Notes under the pieces: model-generated
Databases searched by the model: none
Told to the model about the DNA's origin: nothing
The model's input: only the letters and a program-made list of their open reading frames with translations
Assembly: GCF_038443385.1 (NCBI RefSeq)
Contig: NZ_CP151726.1
Coordinates: forward strand, 8,680,001 to 8,744,000
Direction of reading: 5' to 3'
Source of the DNA: Stieleria varia
GTDB lineage: Bacteria > Planctomycetota > Planctomycetia > Pirellulales > Pirellulaceae
Length of the DNA: 64,000 bases
Position numbers and translations under genes: made by a program
In this document: in pieces, positions 1-10,600 of the stretch
Position numbering within the stretch: position 1 is the first letter of the stretch
How the letters are laid out: each line of letters starts with the position of its first letter

Positions 1-180
1 CTTCCGATCCCGGACCGCTTGAGGAACGTTATCCTGGAGCTCTTCGACCGTTTCGTCTGCGGTCGCTCGCAGGTAACCCACTAGCTCCAAAAGGTGAGTG
101 TTGGAAACGGTGACCAGGAGCACCAGAAAAAGGACTCCTCCGATGATGGATTTGGCAAGCCAGTGCGATAACATGTTCAT
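1..180 (-). CDS. Membrane-anchored protein, N-terminal fragment cut by window edge
   Basis: Reading the minus strand from an ATG at 180 gives 60 residues that remain open to the window edge. Residues about 10-27 are hydrophobic (IIGGVLFLVLLVTVSN) after a short basic-aromatic head, which looks like a signal anchor or signal peptide. The following residues (YLRATADETVEELQDNVPQAVRDRK) are charged and probably helical, suggesting a coiled-coil extracytoplasmic part. I recall planctomycete proteins with this layout (hydrophobic head, then a coiled coil), but cannot assign a function. A GAGG lies just before the start. The frame is real by composition and signal-like head; the rest of the gene lies outside the window. 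Confidence 0.6.
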   Translation of the reverse strand, partial: MNMLSHWLAKSIIGGVLFLVLLVTVSNTHLLELVGYLRATADETVEELQDNVPQAVRDRK

Positions 181-744
181 GGACCTCGATTGTGTTTTGG
201 CATTCAAAAAGCGGCGTAGTGGCCGCAACGGACTACTAACAATCGGAGGTATCCGTCTCCGGAAAGAAACTCGGGAAATTCTAGGAATTCCTCCCAAATG
301 CCATGCTTCAGCCGTCCGACGCCCCAATCGAGGTGAAATGGTCGCCAAACTCAATGCCCTGGAGACGACTTCGCAAGAAGCTCGATCGCCTGAAGAAACC
401 CGATGATGAACGGTGAGATTTAATCCGACCGAGATCGTCACTTGGTTGTCGGTTTTTGGGTCGGGCTGCGAACACCGCTGGGTTTAGATTCTGGTGCTGA
501 TCGTGCGGCGAGTCGGTGCAAGCACTCGACCCGCCGTGGGGATTACGTTCGCATGACGAGTTCTTGCACCATCGTGCCGGGATCAGGTCCAGATCATGTC
601 CCTTGATTCTGTCATAAACGCTTCGTTGACGTCACAACCTCGGAGAGTCGAACGACTGTCTCTCGACTCTCCGAGTCGAGAGCGTACTACACCGTTGATT
701 TTGCCAGTCCATATACGTTCACGCCATCGGAAACCCCACCAACG
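181..744. other. 564-bp stretch without a convincing gene
   Basis: It lies between the start of the left-edge gene and the stop of the sigma factor gene, both on the minus strand. Short open frames here lack a start context or family likeness. The only structure I can support is the perfect hairpin at 660-682, listed separately. It probably holds the promoter of the left-edge gene near 200-300. Confidence 0.4.
660..682 (-). terminator. Perfect 10-bp hairpin after the sigma factor gene
   Basis: Arms CTCTCGACTC and GAGTCGAGAG are perfectly complementary around a TCC loop, 62 bp beyond the stop codon of the sigma gene on the minus strand. No T run follows on either strand, so it is at best a transcript end or processing signal, not a textbook intrinsic terminator. 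The same CTCTCCGAG core occurs in a hairpin at 59169-59187, so it may instead be a small dispersed repeat. Confidence 0.35.
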
Positions 745-1332
745 TCAGCTACCGTGCAGTTGTTTCAGCTTTTCCAACGCTCGAATCCACAGCATGCGGA
801 CGGCGGCTGACGTTTTGCCCATTCGCTCGGCGATCTCATCGTGGGACAGGCCGTCAATGTGCCGCAGCGTCAGGACGGTGCGATGCTCAGGCGAAAGTTT
901 CTCGAGTGTGGCGGCCAACCGCAGCGTTTGTTCGGCTCGATCGGCGACGGACTGCGGGTCGGGTTCTTTGCCGACGGCGAGTTGTTCCAACTGAATACTG
1001 TCCCGGTCGACGGCGGCTTGCAAAGTCTTTTCGCGTCCCATTCCGCGTTTTTCAGTCGCCAGACAATCGCGTCGCTGTCGCATCATCGTTCGCGTCAGAA
1101 TCACACGCAGCCAAGCCAAGCGTTCCGCGTGTGTGGATCCCCGAAAACCGGTTTGACCACGCCACGCGTCCAACAGGGCTTGCTGTACCAAGTCCGATGG
1201 GTCGACTTTGCCTCGCAAGTCGGCGGGCATGTGACGCTCGGCCAGGAGCAACAGCCAAGGTCGGAGGGGACCGATCGACCAAGTTTGCCGCAGTGAGCTT
1301 TCTGCGATGTACGAGTCCTCACTGGAGTTCAT
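745..1332 (-). CDS. ECF-like sigma-70 factor
   Basis: A 195-residue sigma factor with a sigma-2-like region near residues 30-85 (RGKVDPSDLVQQALLDAW) and a C-terminal sigma-4 helix-turn-helix (LSPEHRTVLTLRHIDGLSHDEIAERMGKT-type). It should direct RNA polymerase to a set of promoters not visible here. I chose the ATG at 1332 because it overlaps the kinase stop in the form ATGA (1329-1332) and gives a start at MNSSEDSYIAES; the frame stays open further upstream but runs inside the kinase gene. The coupling to a membrane Ser/Thr kinase is typical of planctomycete sigma-kinase pairs, so phosphorylation of the sigma factor or co-regulation by the kinase is likely but inferred. Confidence 0.9.
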   Translation of the reverse strand: MNSSEDSYIAESSLRQTWSIGPLRPWLLLLAERHMPADLRGKVDPSDLVQQALLDAWRGQTGFRGSTHAERLAWLRVILTRTMMRQRRDCLATEKRGMGREKTLQAAVDRDSIQLEQLAVGKEPDPQSVADRAEQTLRLAATLEKLSPEHRTVLTLRHIDGLSHDEIAERMGKTSAAVRMLWIRALEKLKQLHGS

Positions 1333-4300
1333 GCCCGGGCCTTCGTCGAGAACAGGCGACGCCAGCCTCGCCCCATCAACCGGGCGATATCGACGGGAAT
1401 GCGTAGGCACCAGTAGATGTTGCACAGCAATCCAAAACCGATCAAAGAAATCAATACCAGATCTGCGGGTGCGAGCGTGTATTGGACCGTTTCGTTGTTC
1501 GCGCTGAAATACTCGTAGAACATTAGGATGGCGATCAAGACAGGGCCGCCTAAAGCCAAGGCCAGGACCGTGTTTATGATGGGTTTTCGGTCGGGATGGA
1601 CGCGAGATTGACGCCACTGGTCAGCGGCGATCCAGAGGGCTCCCACGCACGTCCACGGGGTGATGCCGTAAAGCAACGTGACTGCCATGTCGGACTGTGT
1701 CAGCCAGGTGGATTGCCAGCCAACGATCGCGATTGCCAAGACGGGTGGTGCGAGTAGCAACCAGGACAGGCTCCAACGCCGACGCCGCAACGTTTGCACC
1801 AAATAGGCACACGGCAGCACAACGATTGCAAACATGAAGATAGCGCCGCGCAGATGCGATGACAGAAAGTCGGACAGCGCGTGGGGCGACCTTGCGTGGC
1901 TGATCATCGGCATGCGACGCCGGGGATCGGGAGAGGAATGAATGTTGGCATTCACGGGAAGAACAGTTTCCGGTCCGTCTGAGGTGATGAAGACTCCGTC
2001 TGCACTAGACGTGATGATCTCATCATTGTGCTGCGACGGGGAAGAGACGATGTGCGGTAGGTTTCTTTCAGAGAACCACTCGTCATCCGACTCGTAGATC
2101 ACTCGCCCGGTCTCGCAATCAATTCCGGCGTGGTGGCTTTTGTAGAACCTGATCCAAACAATTGTTTTGTCGTGCTCTTGTGTCCATCGCTCACGCGTGA
2201 TGCTGCCCGGGTAGTCGATTTCGGTCCTCCAGATTGGAACGTCAGAATCAAGCGGCAGACACGTGAACGTGACCGCAGGATCCTGTATCGCCAGTTCTTC
2301 TTTCTGGGATCCCCAATGCAAAAACAATCGTTCAGGAATCTTGTCCCCGTTGATGTCCCGCATCCACATTCCCATCAAGTGCCGCCGGTCATCCAGGAAA
2401 GCAGACACGGGAAGCGGATCGACGACAAGCTTGCTCTCGGCCAGCGAGTAGACTCGCGTGACACAGGTGTTTCCCTCTCTGGCGATCCAAGCGACCCGGG
2501 GATGATCACTTTCAGCAGTGCAGTCGGACAAGACGACTTGCTGATGTGAGCTGTCGCGTGAGAAGTCCGACTGCATGTTGCGATCGCCTGCAGAAATACT
2601 GTCGATGAGGTCGCCGTTATCGGCACGACACCAGTGCAGCGTGGCGGTGGGGCTCTCTTTATCCTGACCGCCGAGATAGACGATGTGGTCATGCACCTCA
2701 CCGGGGACGATGTCAAACGGGACAAAGTAGCGTGTGTTGACTCCGTCGATCCAAAGCGGTCTTTGCCACAAAACCTCACCATCGCGACCGTCCCAGACGC
2801 AGAGGTAGAGCATTCGGGAGTCTTCGTACGATTGCGGACCGATGACATCCACCACGCCATCGCGATTGACATCCATGAATTGCAACTCATCCAGATGATC
2901 TGGTCGATTCAATCTTGCCGCTTTTTTCAAAAACTCCGTTGACCACCTGACCGCCCCGCTTTGCGAGCTGACGCTGGTCAGGATCAAAGCATCGCCGGGC
3001 TGCAGCCCGACCGCATGGCTCATAGGCTCATCACCGATCAGGATGATCGATCGATCGTTGTCAAAGGAGTAGGCGGAAAGGATTCGACCGCTGGTGGCAA
3101 TGGGCATCGTCCAACGTGTTTTTCCGCTTTGACCATCGATCAAACTAGCGGGAGAATCGGATAGACCGACGCGTCGCTGGAGGAAGTCGACACGACCGTT
3201 GCTGTACCGAACCGGGGTCCACTGAAGCATTGAGCTGGGATCGTACTGGTACGTCCAAACGGTTTCCAGTGTGTCGGCGTCGATCACACAAAGTGGTGAC
3301 GACGTGCCATCGCTGCAGGCAACAAGGGAGCGACCGTCTTGAGATTTCCATGATGCGATCAAGTGGTTTTCGCCCAGACGCAGGCGAGGCGAGGGTTCGT
3401 CACGCTGCAGCGTCAACTGTTGCGGGCCGTCGAGGTATGGGCCACTGCGTTGGCGGTAAACACGCACATTTTCTCGGGTGGGCGGGGTGGGGACGACATC
3501 CAGCTCTGCGGCGACATTGATCGGATCGGGGCTGGACGGATGAAACCGCAAGACCATCGATGCCAGTTCGTTGTCCGTCGTGCTGTCGCCGATCAGCAGA
3601 TCGATCTCGACGGTTCCCGGCGGCGTGTTGGACAGCTCCGTGCGCACTGCATCGACCTCTGCAACTCGCAACTGTTGCTGGAGCATCGTCACGGGGTGAC
3701 GAGCCCACGCCAACGACTTGCCATCACGACCGGAGATCCAATCGATATAGACGTAGAGCTCTCCTGTGTGGACGCTCGTCTTTTTCGCAATCGGGCTCGG
3801 AGGTCCGGCAAAGGAGGCGACGGCCAAGTCTCGCCATCCGTCTCCGTTGAGGTCCGCGGACACGCCGATTCGGGCAATGCAATCGTCGGCTGAACCGAGA
3901 ATCTGCGGAACCGGTGTTTTATCCCAGAGCGATTTGCCATCATCAGAGCTGATGACATCGATCCCCAGATCGACTCCGTTAAGATAATTTGACGTTGGCA
4001 CGACGACTTCATCGTTGCCGTCTCCGTTCAAGTCGGCGACCAGTGGCCAATCCGGTTGGTTTCGACCAACGGCATCACCCCACTCCAAGAGTAAGAGTCG
4101 ATGTCGCCATCTCGGCTTGCCGTTCAGGTCAAAGGCTTCCAAAAGTGTGGCAACATACCCCATACCGGGTGCCGAAGTTTGCTGAGAGTCGACAAATCCC
4201 AAGATGGATTCGCCACCCCGTCGCATCACCACCGGTTTGCGAGCCGGCATGAAACTCAGTTTGAGCGGCGAGCCTATTTCTGTCCCTGACGCGATCTCGT

Positions 4301-6695
4301 ATCGGTGGCACTGATCTCCCGCTTGGTAAACGATCACCCCCGATTTGCCATTATCCGAGTCATCGCTGATCCATTGCAACGGTGACGGCAACGCAAATCT
4401 CAATGGCGTCGATCCTCGGCGCACTCGGATCTCGAATTCGTAACCACCGCTTGAGGACGATCGATAGGCGCGGTGCGAATTGAAGCTGACGCCTCGGTAC
4501 GAACGTTGGTTGTGTCGCTGAATACCCAGGACACCATCGTATGGCCATCGAGATCCGTAGGTCGCTGTGACGGGTGGCGGAAACATCGCACGGATCGGAT
4601 CGCCCGACTTGCCACTGATCACTGCAACACACGCGTCGGCTTGGACCGCAAACTGCAGATGACATAGCAGTGCCGCGATGTCGTGAACTCCGTCGTCGTC
4701 GAGATCACCAACATCGACCAGATCCAGAACACCGGGAACCATCAGGTTTTCGCTGGCGGTGTGTGGTGCAGCGATCACGCTCTTGGCGGGCAAGCCGGCG
4801 ATTTCGTAGCTGCGGGCCCAGAGTGTCTTGCCGTTGTGATCGACCGCCATCAAAGCGGCTTGCTCCGTCGCCGCCACGAGCGTATCGGACTCCCCATCAC
4901 CGTCAAGATCGATCGGTGACTGCAGGGCGAGTTGTCCGTCGGTGTAGACGCAGTTGTCGTCCAAACTGCGGTGGCCGCGATTGGAATTGAGCAGATCGCC
5001 GGTGACCGCAAAGTTGACATCGGCAACGCGATCCGTCGTGACTTGGTCTTGAGGGGTCAGTGTCACGACTTGAGTGGGAATCGCAGCGACATCGAGTTGC
5101 CAGTCGTGTTTTCCTGATAAGGTAACACGCGAGAGCGAGCCGTTTTGACGTGACAGGATGGCGGGTTCGTTTTCATCGGCCACCGCGATCGCAAACGTAT
5201 CATCGATCGGAACCGTCTTTCGCTCGATCGGCTGACCGGTCAAGCGATACTCGCGTTGTTGCCCGCGAGTAATCGGCAGACGTAGACGACGGCTCCATTG
5301 ACCGGGCGGCGCGAGCAGCATGTCAAAATCGCCCGCAGGTAGTTTCTGATGACTCTGCATCGGGACGGTCAGTTGTATCGCACCGTCGGACAGGCTGGAT
5401 TGCCCGACCGGATGGATGCTGGTCATGTAGGGGCCACCGGCGGCCCGCAATCGGAACGAACCGAGCGTGCTTTCGTGCCACGATCGCAAACCGAATAGCA
5501 AAACGGTGATCATCGCGGCGGTCGCCAACACCGTTGCCACGGCGATTCGCACACGGGATTGATGTCGACGCGTCCAGCGAACCGCACGCTCGACCAGCGA
5601 AATCTCACGTGCTCGGATCGGTCGGTCTTCACGGATCGCACGCAAGTCATCCGCCAACTCGGCGGCGGAGGCGTAGCGTCGATCGGCATCCTTTGCCATC
5701 GCTTTTTGGATCACGACGCTGAAGTCACGCGGCAGATCGTCGCGCAGCTTGTGAACGGGCAGCGGATCATCATCGCGAATCTTACTGATCAGCTTCAGTG
5801 GTTCATCGCCATCAAAGGCCGGCTGTCCGATCGCCATTTCATAGAGGGTCGCACCGAGTGAATAGATGTCGCTGCGTCGATCGACATCCGTGTTGCGAAA
5901 GTCTGCTTGTTCGGGGCTCATGTACCGGGGCGTGCCCAAGATCGCGCCGGTCATGGTCGCGCCGACGTCGAGCAAGCGTCGGGCCAATCCAAAGTCCGTC
6001 AACCAAACACGATCGTCCAGGTCGATGATCAAGTTCGCCGGTTTGACATCGCGGTGGACCACATCACGCTGATGCGCATGGTCGAGAGCCTCGGCGGCTT
6101 GGATCCCCACGCGGAGGATCTCCTCCAGCTCGATGGGGGTTTTGGATTCGTTGGCCGCAGTGATTTTCGCTGCCAAGCTTGTTCCCTCGATCCGCTGCAT
6201 CGCGTACCAACTCGTGTCGCCAGTCCGTCCTGTTGCGTAGACGGGGACGATGTTGGTGTGGTGCAGTGAACCCGCCGTCTCGGCTTCGCGTTGAAATCGC
6301 TGCAGGGCTTGAGGGTCCACGATGCCAAATCGCATGACCTTGAGCGCGACCACGCGATCGAGCGTCTTTTCACGGGCCTCGTAGACGACGCCCATCCCGC
6401 CGCGTCCGAGTTCTCGCAGGATTTCATAGTCACCGATCGAATCGGGCGTGGGGTCCGCAGCGGTGGTTTGCTGCGGTGCCGCCTTCACCCCCAGCGTTTC
6501 GCCCTCGTCGAACAACTGGACGCCGTCCAAGCACGCCGCCAGACGCTCTGCGTACTCGGGATGCTCCGCCAACCATTGCTCGCGGGGCTGTGCAGCTCCT
6601 TGCTCGACGTCATGCAAATACCGCTCAAGAATTTCCGCAATTTTCTCGTCGATCGAGGAATCATCGGAGTTCTCGGACGTTTGCAAGGTGTTCAT
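1329..6695 (-). CDS. Giant membrane Ser/Thr kinase with FG-GAP-like extracytoplasmic region
   Basis: A 1788-residue protein. A short N-terminal region is followed by a kinase domain of about residues 89-365: glycine loop GRGGMG (97-102), ATP-binding Lys 119, HRDVKPAN (214-221) and DFG (234-236) are all present, so it should be active. One membrane segment follows (about 382-404). Then about 1180 residues face outside and carry repeated Asp-rich motifs such as DLDGDGESD (from 596), DLNGDGNDE, DLNGDGWRD and DVNRDGVVD, as in FG-GAP/VCBS beta-propeller proteins that bind calcium. The last roughly 200 residues contain several membrane segments and a basic tail. The downstream sigma gene overlaps by four bases. 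It probably senses an external ligand and signals to the sigma factor; the ligand is unknown. The polytopic C-terminus is unusual for this kinase type. Confidence 0.9.
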   Translation of the reverse strand: MNTLQTSENSDDSSIDEKIAEILERYLHDVEQGAAQPREQWLAEHPEYAERLAACLDGVQLFDEGETLGVKAAPQQTTAADPTPDSIGDYEILRELGRGGMGVVYEAREKTLDRVVALKVMRFGIVDPQALQRFQREAETAGSLHHTNIVPVYATGRTGDTSWYAMQRIEGTSLAAKITAANESKTPIELEEILRVGIQAAEALDHAHQRDVVHRDVKPANLIIDLDDRVWLTDFGLARRLLDVGATMTGAILGTPRYMSPEQADFRNTDVDRRSDIYSLGATLYEMAIGQPAFDGDEPLKLISKIRDDDPLPVHKLRDDLPRDFSVVIQKAMAKDADRRYASAAELADDLRAIREDRPIRAREISLVERAVRWTRRHQSRVRIAVATVLATAAMITVLLFGLRSWHESTLGSFRLRAAGGPYMTSIHPVGQSSLSDGAIQLTVPMQSHQKLPAGDFDMLLAPPGQWSRRLRLPITRGQQREYRLTGQPIERKTVPIDDTFAIAVADENEPAILSRQNGSLSRVTLSGKHDWQLDVAAIPTQVVTLTPQDQVTTDRVADVNFAVTGDLLNSNRGHRSLDDNCVYTDGQLALQSPIDLDGDGESDTLVAATEQAALMAVDHNGKTLWARSYEIAGLPAKSVIAAPHTASENLMVPGVLDLVDVGDLDDDGVHDIAALLCHLQFAVQADACVAVISGKSGDPIRAMFPPPVTATYGSRWPYDGVLGIQRHNQRSYRGVSFNSHRAYRSSSSGGYEFEIRVRRGSTPLRFALPSPLQWISDDSDNGKSGVIVYQAGDQCHRYEIASGTEIGSPLKLSFMPARKPVVMRRGGESILGFVDSQQTSAPGMGYVATLLEAFDLNGKPRWRHRLLLLEWGDAVGRNQPDWPLVADLNGDGNDEVVVPTSNYLNGVDLGIDVISSDDGKSLWDKTPVPQILGSADDCIARIGVSADLNGDGWRDLAVASFAGPPSPIAKKTSVHTGELYVYIDWISGRDGKSLAWARHPVTMLQQQLRVAEVDAVRTELSNTPPGTVEIDLLIGDSTTDNELASMVLRFHPSSPDPINVAAELDVVPTPPTRENVRVYRQRSGPYLDGPQQLTLQRDEPSPRLRLGENHLIASWKSQDGRSLVACSDGTSSPLCVIDADTLETVWTYQYDPSSMLQWTPVRYSNGRVDFLQRRVGLSDSPASLIDGQSGKTRWTMPIATSGRILSAYSFDNDRSIILIGDEPMSHAVGLQPGDALILTSVSSQSGAVRWSTEFLKKAARLNRPDHLDELQFMDVNRDGVVDVIGPQSYEDSRMLYLCVWDGRDGEVLWQRPLWIDGVNTRYFVPFDIVPGEVHDHIVYLGGQDKESPTATLHWCRADNGDLIDSISAGDRNMQSDFSRDSSHQQVVLSDCTAESDHPRVAWIAREGNTCVTRVYSLAESKLVVDPLPVSAFLDDRRHLMGMWMRDINGDKIPERLFLHWGSQKEELAIQDPAVTFTCLPLDSDVPIWRTEIDYPGSITRERWTQEHDKTIVWIRFYKSHHAGIDCETGRVIYESDDEWFSERNLPHIVSSPSQHNDEIITSSADGVFITSDGPETVLPVNANIHSSPDPRRRMPMISHARSPHALSDFLSSHLRGAIFMFAIVVLPCAYLVQTLRRRRWSLSWLLLAPPVLAIAIVGWQSTWLTQSDMAVTLLYGITPWTCVGALWIAADQWRQSRVHPDRKPIINTVLALALGGPVLIAILMFYEYFSANNETVQYTLAPADLVLISLIGFGLLCNIYWCLRIPVDIARLMGRGWRRLFSTKARA

Positions 6696-6779
6696 TTCTG
6701 ATCGGGACGGGCGAAAGGGGGGAAATCCAGTTTAGTCGTTCAGCACGAATCGAGTGATCCATGCTATGCGTCAAGTTTC

Positions 6780-6802
6780 GTAGTGGGATTCGCACGAATT
6801 CC
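6780..6802 (+). repeat. Dispersed short repeat, GGGATTCGCC family, copy 1
   Basis: GTAGTGGGATTCGCACGAATT here matches the core GGGATTCGCCAGAATTC found at seven other places in the window with one or two changes. It lies in intergenic DNA in the plus orientation. Confidence 0.7.
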
Positions 6803-6823
6803 TGCTGCCAGCCCGGATTTTTC

Positions 6824-6898
6824 ATCAGCCGCTGGCGCGATAGCGTCCGGTTCCCGAGTAGGGGCGTGAGAACCGGACGCTATCGCGTGGCGGCTGAT
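6824..6898. repeat. Long dispersed palindrome, copy 1
   Basis: A 75-bp imperfect inverted repeat: the left arm holds CGATAGCGTCCGGTTC and the right arm GAACCGGACGCTATCG, exact complements, with the outer parts ATCAGCCGC and CGGCTGAT also pairing. A second copy is at 21053-21126. Similarity continues beyond the palindrome: both copies are preceded by AGCCCGGAT and both are followed, at different distances, by GAAGACTGT, GTGAGTCGC and TAATCC. It is large enough to form a strong hairpin in DNA or RNA. Confidence 0.85.
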
Positions 6899-6952
6899 AG
6901 GCGCAGAGAAGACTGTTGTGAGTCGCGTGACTAATCCCGTTTGCGAGTATGT

Positions 6953-7013
6953 GGAATTCTGGCGAATCCCATTACGAACAATAAGGAAGGGGAATTCTGG
7001 CGAATCCCACTAC
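6953..7013 (-). repeat. Two copies of the GGGATTCGCC repeat in direct order
   Basis: GGAATTCTGGCGAATCCCAT at 6953-6972 and GGAATTCTGGCGAATCCCAC from 6991 are near-identical and both in the minus orientation relative to the copy at 6780. The paired arrangement recalls BIME/REP-type clusters. Confidence 0.75.
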
Positions 7014-7683
7014 CACCATTAAGGAGACGGTCGGGATGGACGGCGCAACGAGGATTCTTTTCGTTTTTTCTGTGACAGGTGAACCTCCAAAGTGAGCCTG
7101 TGTCACCTGTGGGTCGGCGGACTTGGGAGGGCTTAGCAAGGGGAGTGGAGAAGGGATCATTGGTGAGGTCGGATCGAGCTGGCTCGATGACGACTAACCC
7201 AGGCTGTGAGAGATTTGGCGGTCGCTCGGTTGACTTTCGGCGGCCAAATCATTGGGCTCGTGTCATCACAGCGGTTACTCGGATGGGAGCAGCCGGACAC
7301 GAAATCTCGGGATTCGATAGACCATTCGGATGAATCCCGTTTGGATAGGCCGCTTTGCGGCTTCCTGTGGAAACTTGTTTTCCAATTACTGTGAACAGAT
7401 GCAGCCAGGGTTCCAGCTAGCAAACGAAACTCGAACGATTGTCGATTCACAGATCCGACCATGGAGTCGCTGGGGATGGACGGAGCAAGAGTGGTCGAGG
7501 TGAACGAGCGCAATGAAGCCGCTCGCAATCACCTGGACGCTTTTCGAGCGTTTTTTTGTGTGGCGTCCGAGAATGATCATTCTGACCCGTTACCTTTGCG
7601 GAGACAGCACGCCAGCTTGTTTTCCTACAATCGATCGTGTGCGGACGAAAACAATTCCTAAATGGGTTGATGGAAAATCGGCG

Positions 7684-10600
7684 ATGCGTGACTTGGATCT
7701 TTGGCAATTCCTTGAGGCGACGGAGGTCGATTCGAAAATCGGATCGACCTCTGTCTCGCCGCTGGAACAACTTGCCGAACGGTCGTTGCGTCAGCGTGCC
7801 CCGTTTGTCTCGCTGCTGATCCGCTGGCTGGATTCTCCTGACGCCAGCGTGCGGCGTGCGATCTTGCTGTGCTTGGCAGGCTGTCGCGGCGTCGCGGCAC
7901 GCCGTGCCTTGGTGAATCACCTCGACGACGATGACGCTTCGGTACGCCAAGCAGCTCTCGACACGATCTCGGTGACGCCGACGCGTTCTCTGTTGGTGCA
8001 CGCGTTGTTCCATCCCAGGTGCGACGTCCGTCTGGCCGCGATCGAGTCGGCGACCAAACAGTCAGCGGGCATGCGAAAGAACAACGCCGATTTGCTGCTC
8101 TACCTGTTGTGTGATCCCGAGACCCGTCAGCACGCGATCGACTATTTGGCGACGTCACAGATCGATCGTCTGCCCTTCATGCTTGTCAGCGCAATGCACG
8201 CGGCGAAGTTGATCGACGATACGTTGGCTCGTCGTATCGTTTTGATGGCCGACCCCCGGATGATCATCGTCCTGTTGAGTAACTGGTCAGAGTCTGACGA
8301 TATCGACTCGCCGCCCGTCATCTGGCTACTGAGTCTCTTTTGGGATCAGGATACAAGTGAGCCGGAGGCGGTATCGAATCGATTCCCAAAAGGCTTTTTT
8401 CACGCTTTGATCGAGTCGATTAGCGCCCCCACGGGGAACTGGGTTGATACCAAATTTGCACTCAGGTGTCGCGACTTGGTGCATCAACGTGGCCGGTGGA
8501 ATCCTCTGGTGGCGCGTTTGTGCTTGATCGGTTTGGCGAGCAGGCTGGACTGGCTGGTGGACGATGTGCTTCCGCTGGATGTGTTTCGCGAGGTTGCGGA
8601 CGAGCTGTATCGCGTCGGTATGTCGATCGCGGAAGTCCCAGTGGAGGTCGTTCGGGGCTATCTCAAATCGCCGTGGTGCCGTCGTGAATCGGGTCAGTTG
8701 GATTTGCGCGTGATCGGTGCGATCCTGCACCTCCGCCGACGTGACGGATTTCAGGTCCTGTTGAGTGAATTCAAAGTCACGCAAATCACGGCCGGTTTTG
8801 ATGAGCGTCCTGCCGAATCCGCGATGCTGTTCTCCTATCCAGGGTCATCCAAAGAACAGAATGAACTGATCGAAGCCGTCTTTGCCAATCGATCCAAAGA
8901 CCCGTTCGCCATCGCCATCATGTTGTGCGTGGTGCCGGCGAGCGGTTTGCGGTTTGTTGCTTCACTCACGTCAGCAGAGATGGTCAAGACGTTGCGTGAG
9001 TTGTATCGCTTGACCGATGGCGACGAGTGGTCGGTGTCCGTCAACAAGAGCGCCGCGATCGCCCATCAGTTCTGCAGGCAAATGCTGAGTGGGCAAAAAT
9101 TGGATGAAATCGCATTCCGTGAGTTTCTGCAGCAATGGTTGACCGATCGATGGCTTTCCGACACTCCCATTGCCACCGTGTGGATCGATTCCGCAGACGA
9201 GCGGGTTCGTAGACGGGCGAGGTTCTCCGTCGGCGTCGACTTGGTCACCGAAGTCATCCGGTCGCTGGATAACGAATGGATCGTCGTTTGGATGATCGAC
9301 AACATGACGCCGGTCACGATGGCACAGTTTCTTTCCGTGGTGCCGTACTGCAGCGGACTCTCCTATGCCTTTGAGATGACGCTGGCTCAGCGGCTGATCG
9401 ATCATCCTGAACCCGCTCTCGCACAATGGGCCGCAGATCGCGTGTCTGTTCAGAACGGTGCGTCTGGCAATGCGGAAAAGGAGGCAGCGGAGGCTGCACT
9501 GGAACCAGGCTCGTCGCTGTCGCCGGCAAACCGACATATCTTGATCAACGAGTCAGCCATCCGCATGCACGCTTTGGCGGTCTCCTTGATCGGCAAACGC
9601 TGCGTCGGTGTGGTGGACGCGATTCGTGAGCGTGGATCGCTGACCACGGATGACGAACGTGTGGCTGCTTGCATTGCCCTGTTTGCGTCTGCTGACTCAC
9701 CGATCGAAATCGCCACAACGCTGGTGACGCTGGGTTGCGACGATGAACGCGTTTACGCGCTCGTGGTCCCGGAGTTGATCCGGCATGCCTACCTGTCGCG
9801 TCTCGGTCCGCTAGGCTTTGCGTTGATGCATCGCTGGGAATTCCCCGCATTCTCGTTTGGACGCTGCTGCATGGCCGACGAATCCGAATGCATCGCTTGG
9901 TTGGAGATGGCGGATCGGCTGGCAGCACCCGTCTTGGCGCAGGAACTCGTTCGCTGCATCGCCCACGTGACCGCATTGTACATCGCACGCGAGAACACGC
10001 GTGCCGAGGAGTTGCTCGGCAAATCGCTTTTGGAGACCTGGCTGGAGAGATTGCCGACTCAGTACTCGGTCGATGCGGCGGGTGTCCTGATGCGTGCATT
10101 CAAACGCGGCATCAACCGGGCAGCGTTTGTGCAGATGCAGACCCGTGCTTTGGAGATCATTCCTGAATTGAGCGCCGAAGTTCAATTCCGGTTGAGACCT
10201 TGGGTGGACTCCACGCGATTGGGCAGCGTTGCCATCACCCGGCAAATCAAGCCCACTGCCGTAGACTCAAAGACTCGCGACGCCATCAGCCGCTGCATGG
10301 ATCGAGACCGATTGTCGGCTTGGTTGCGAGACCGAGACGCGACGATCGTGGTTGATGCCGTAATCAGATTGATCGAGTTGGGACACACCGGGATCGAATG
10401 CCTGGTCGATTCACTGCTGGAAAATCCGCCGCTGCCTTGTGCACAGGCGATTGCGGAAACCGTCTTGCTGTGGCCCGCGGACGAGTTGCCGTTGGTCGTT
10501 GGATTGATAGGCGATCGCATGCCAGATAATCGCAAGCTCCCTGATAGCACCTTGTTTCATTTCACGCTTTACGCATTGGTGGGATTCGGCGACGGGTCGC

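Larger units (their letters stand above)
6696..7683. other. 988-bp divergent intergenic region with dispersed repeats
   Basis: It separates the minus-strand kinase gene from the plus-strand helical-repeat/VWA gene and must hold both promoters. It contains three copies of a short GGGATTCGCC-type repeat (6780-6802, 6953-6975, 6991-7013) and one long palindrome (6824-6898). The rest (about 7020-7680) shows no gene I can support. The reading frame of the VWA gene is open from 7513, but the first 57 residues lack a recognisable start context. Confidence 0.6.

Noticed and set aside
6780-7013. CRISPR array
   Set aside because: The repeated units are not regularly spaced, occur in both orientations and also appear singly tens of kilobases away; no cas genes are seen.
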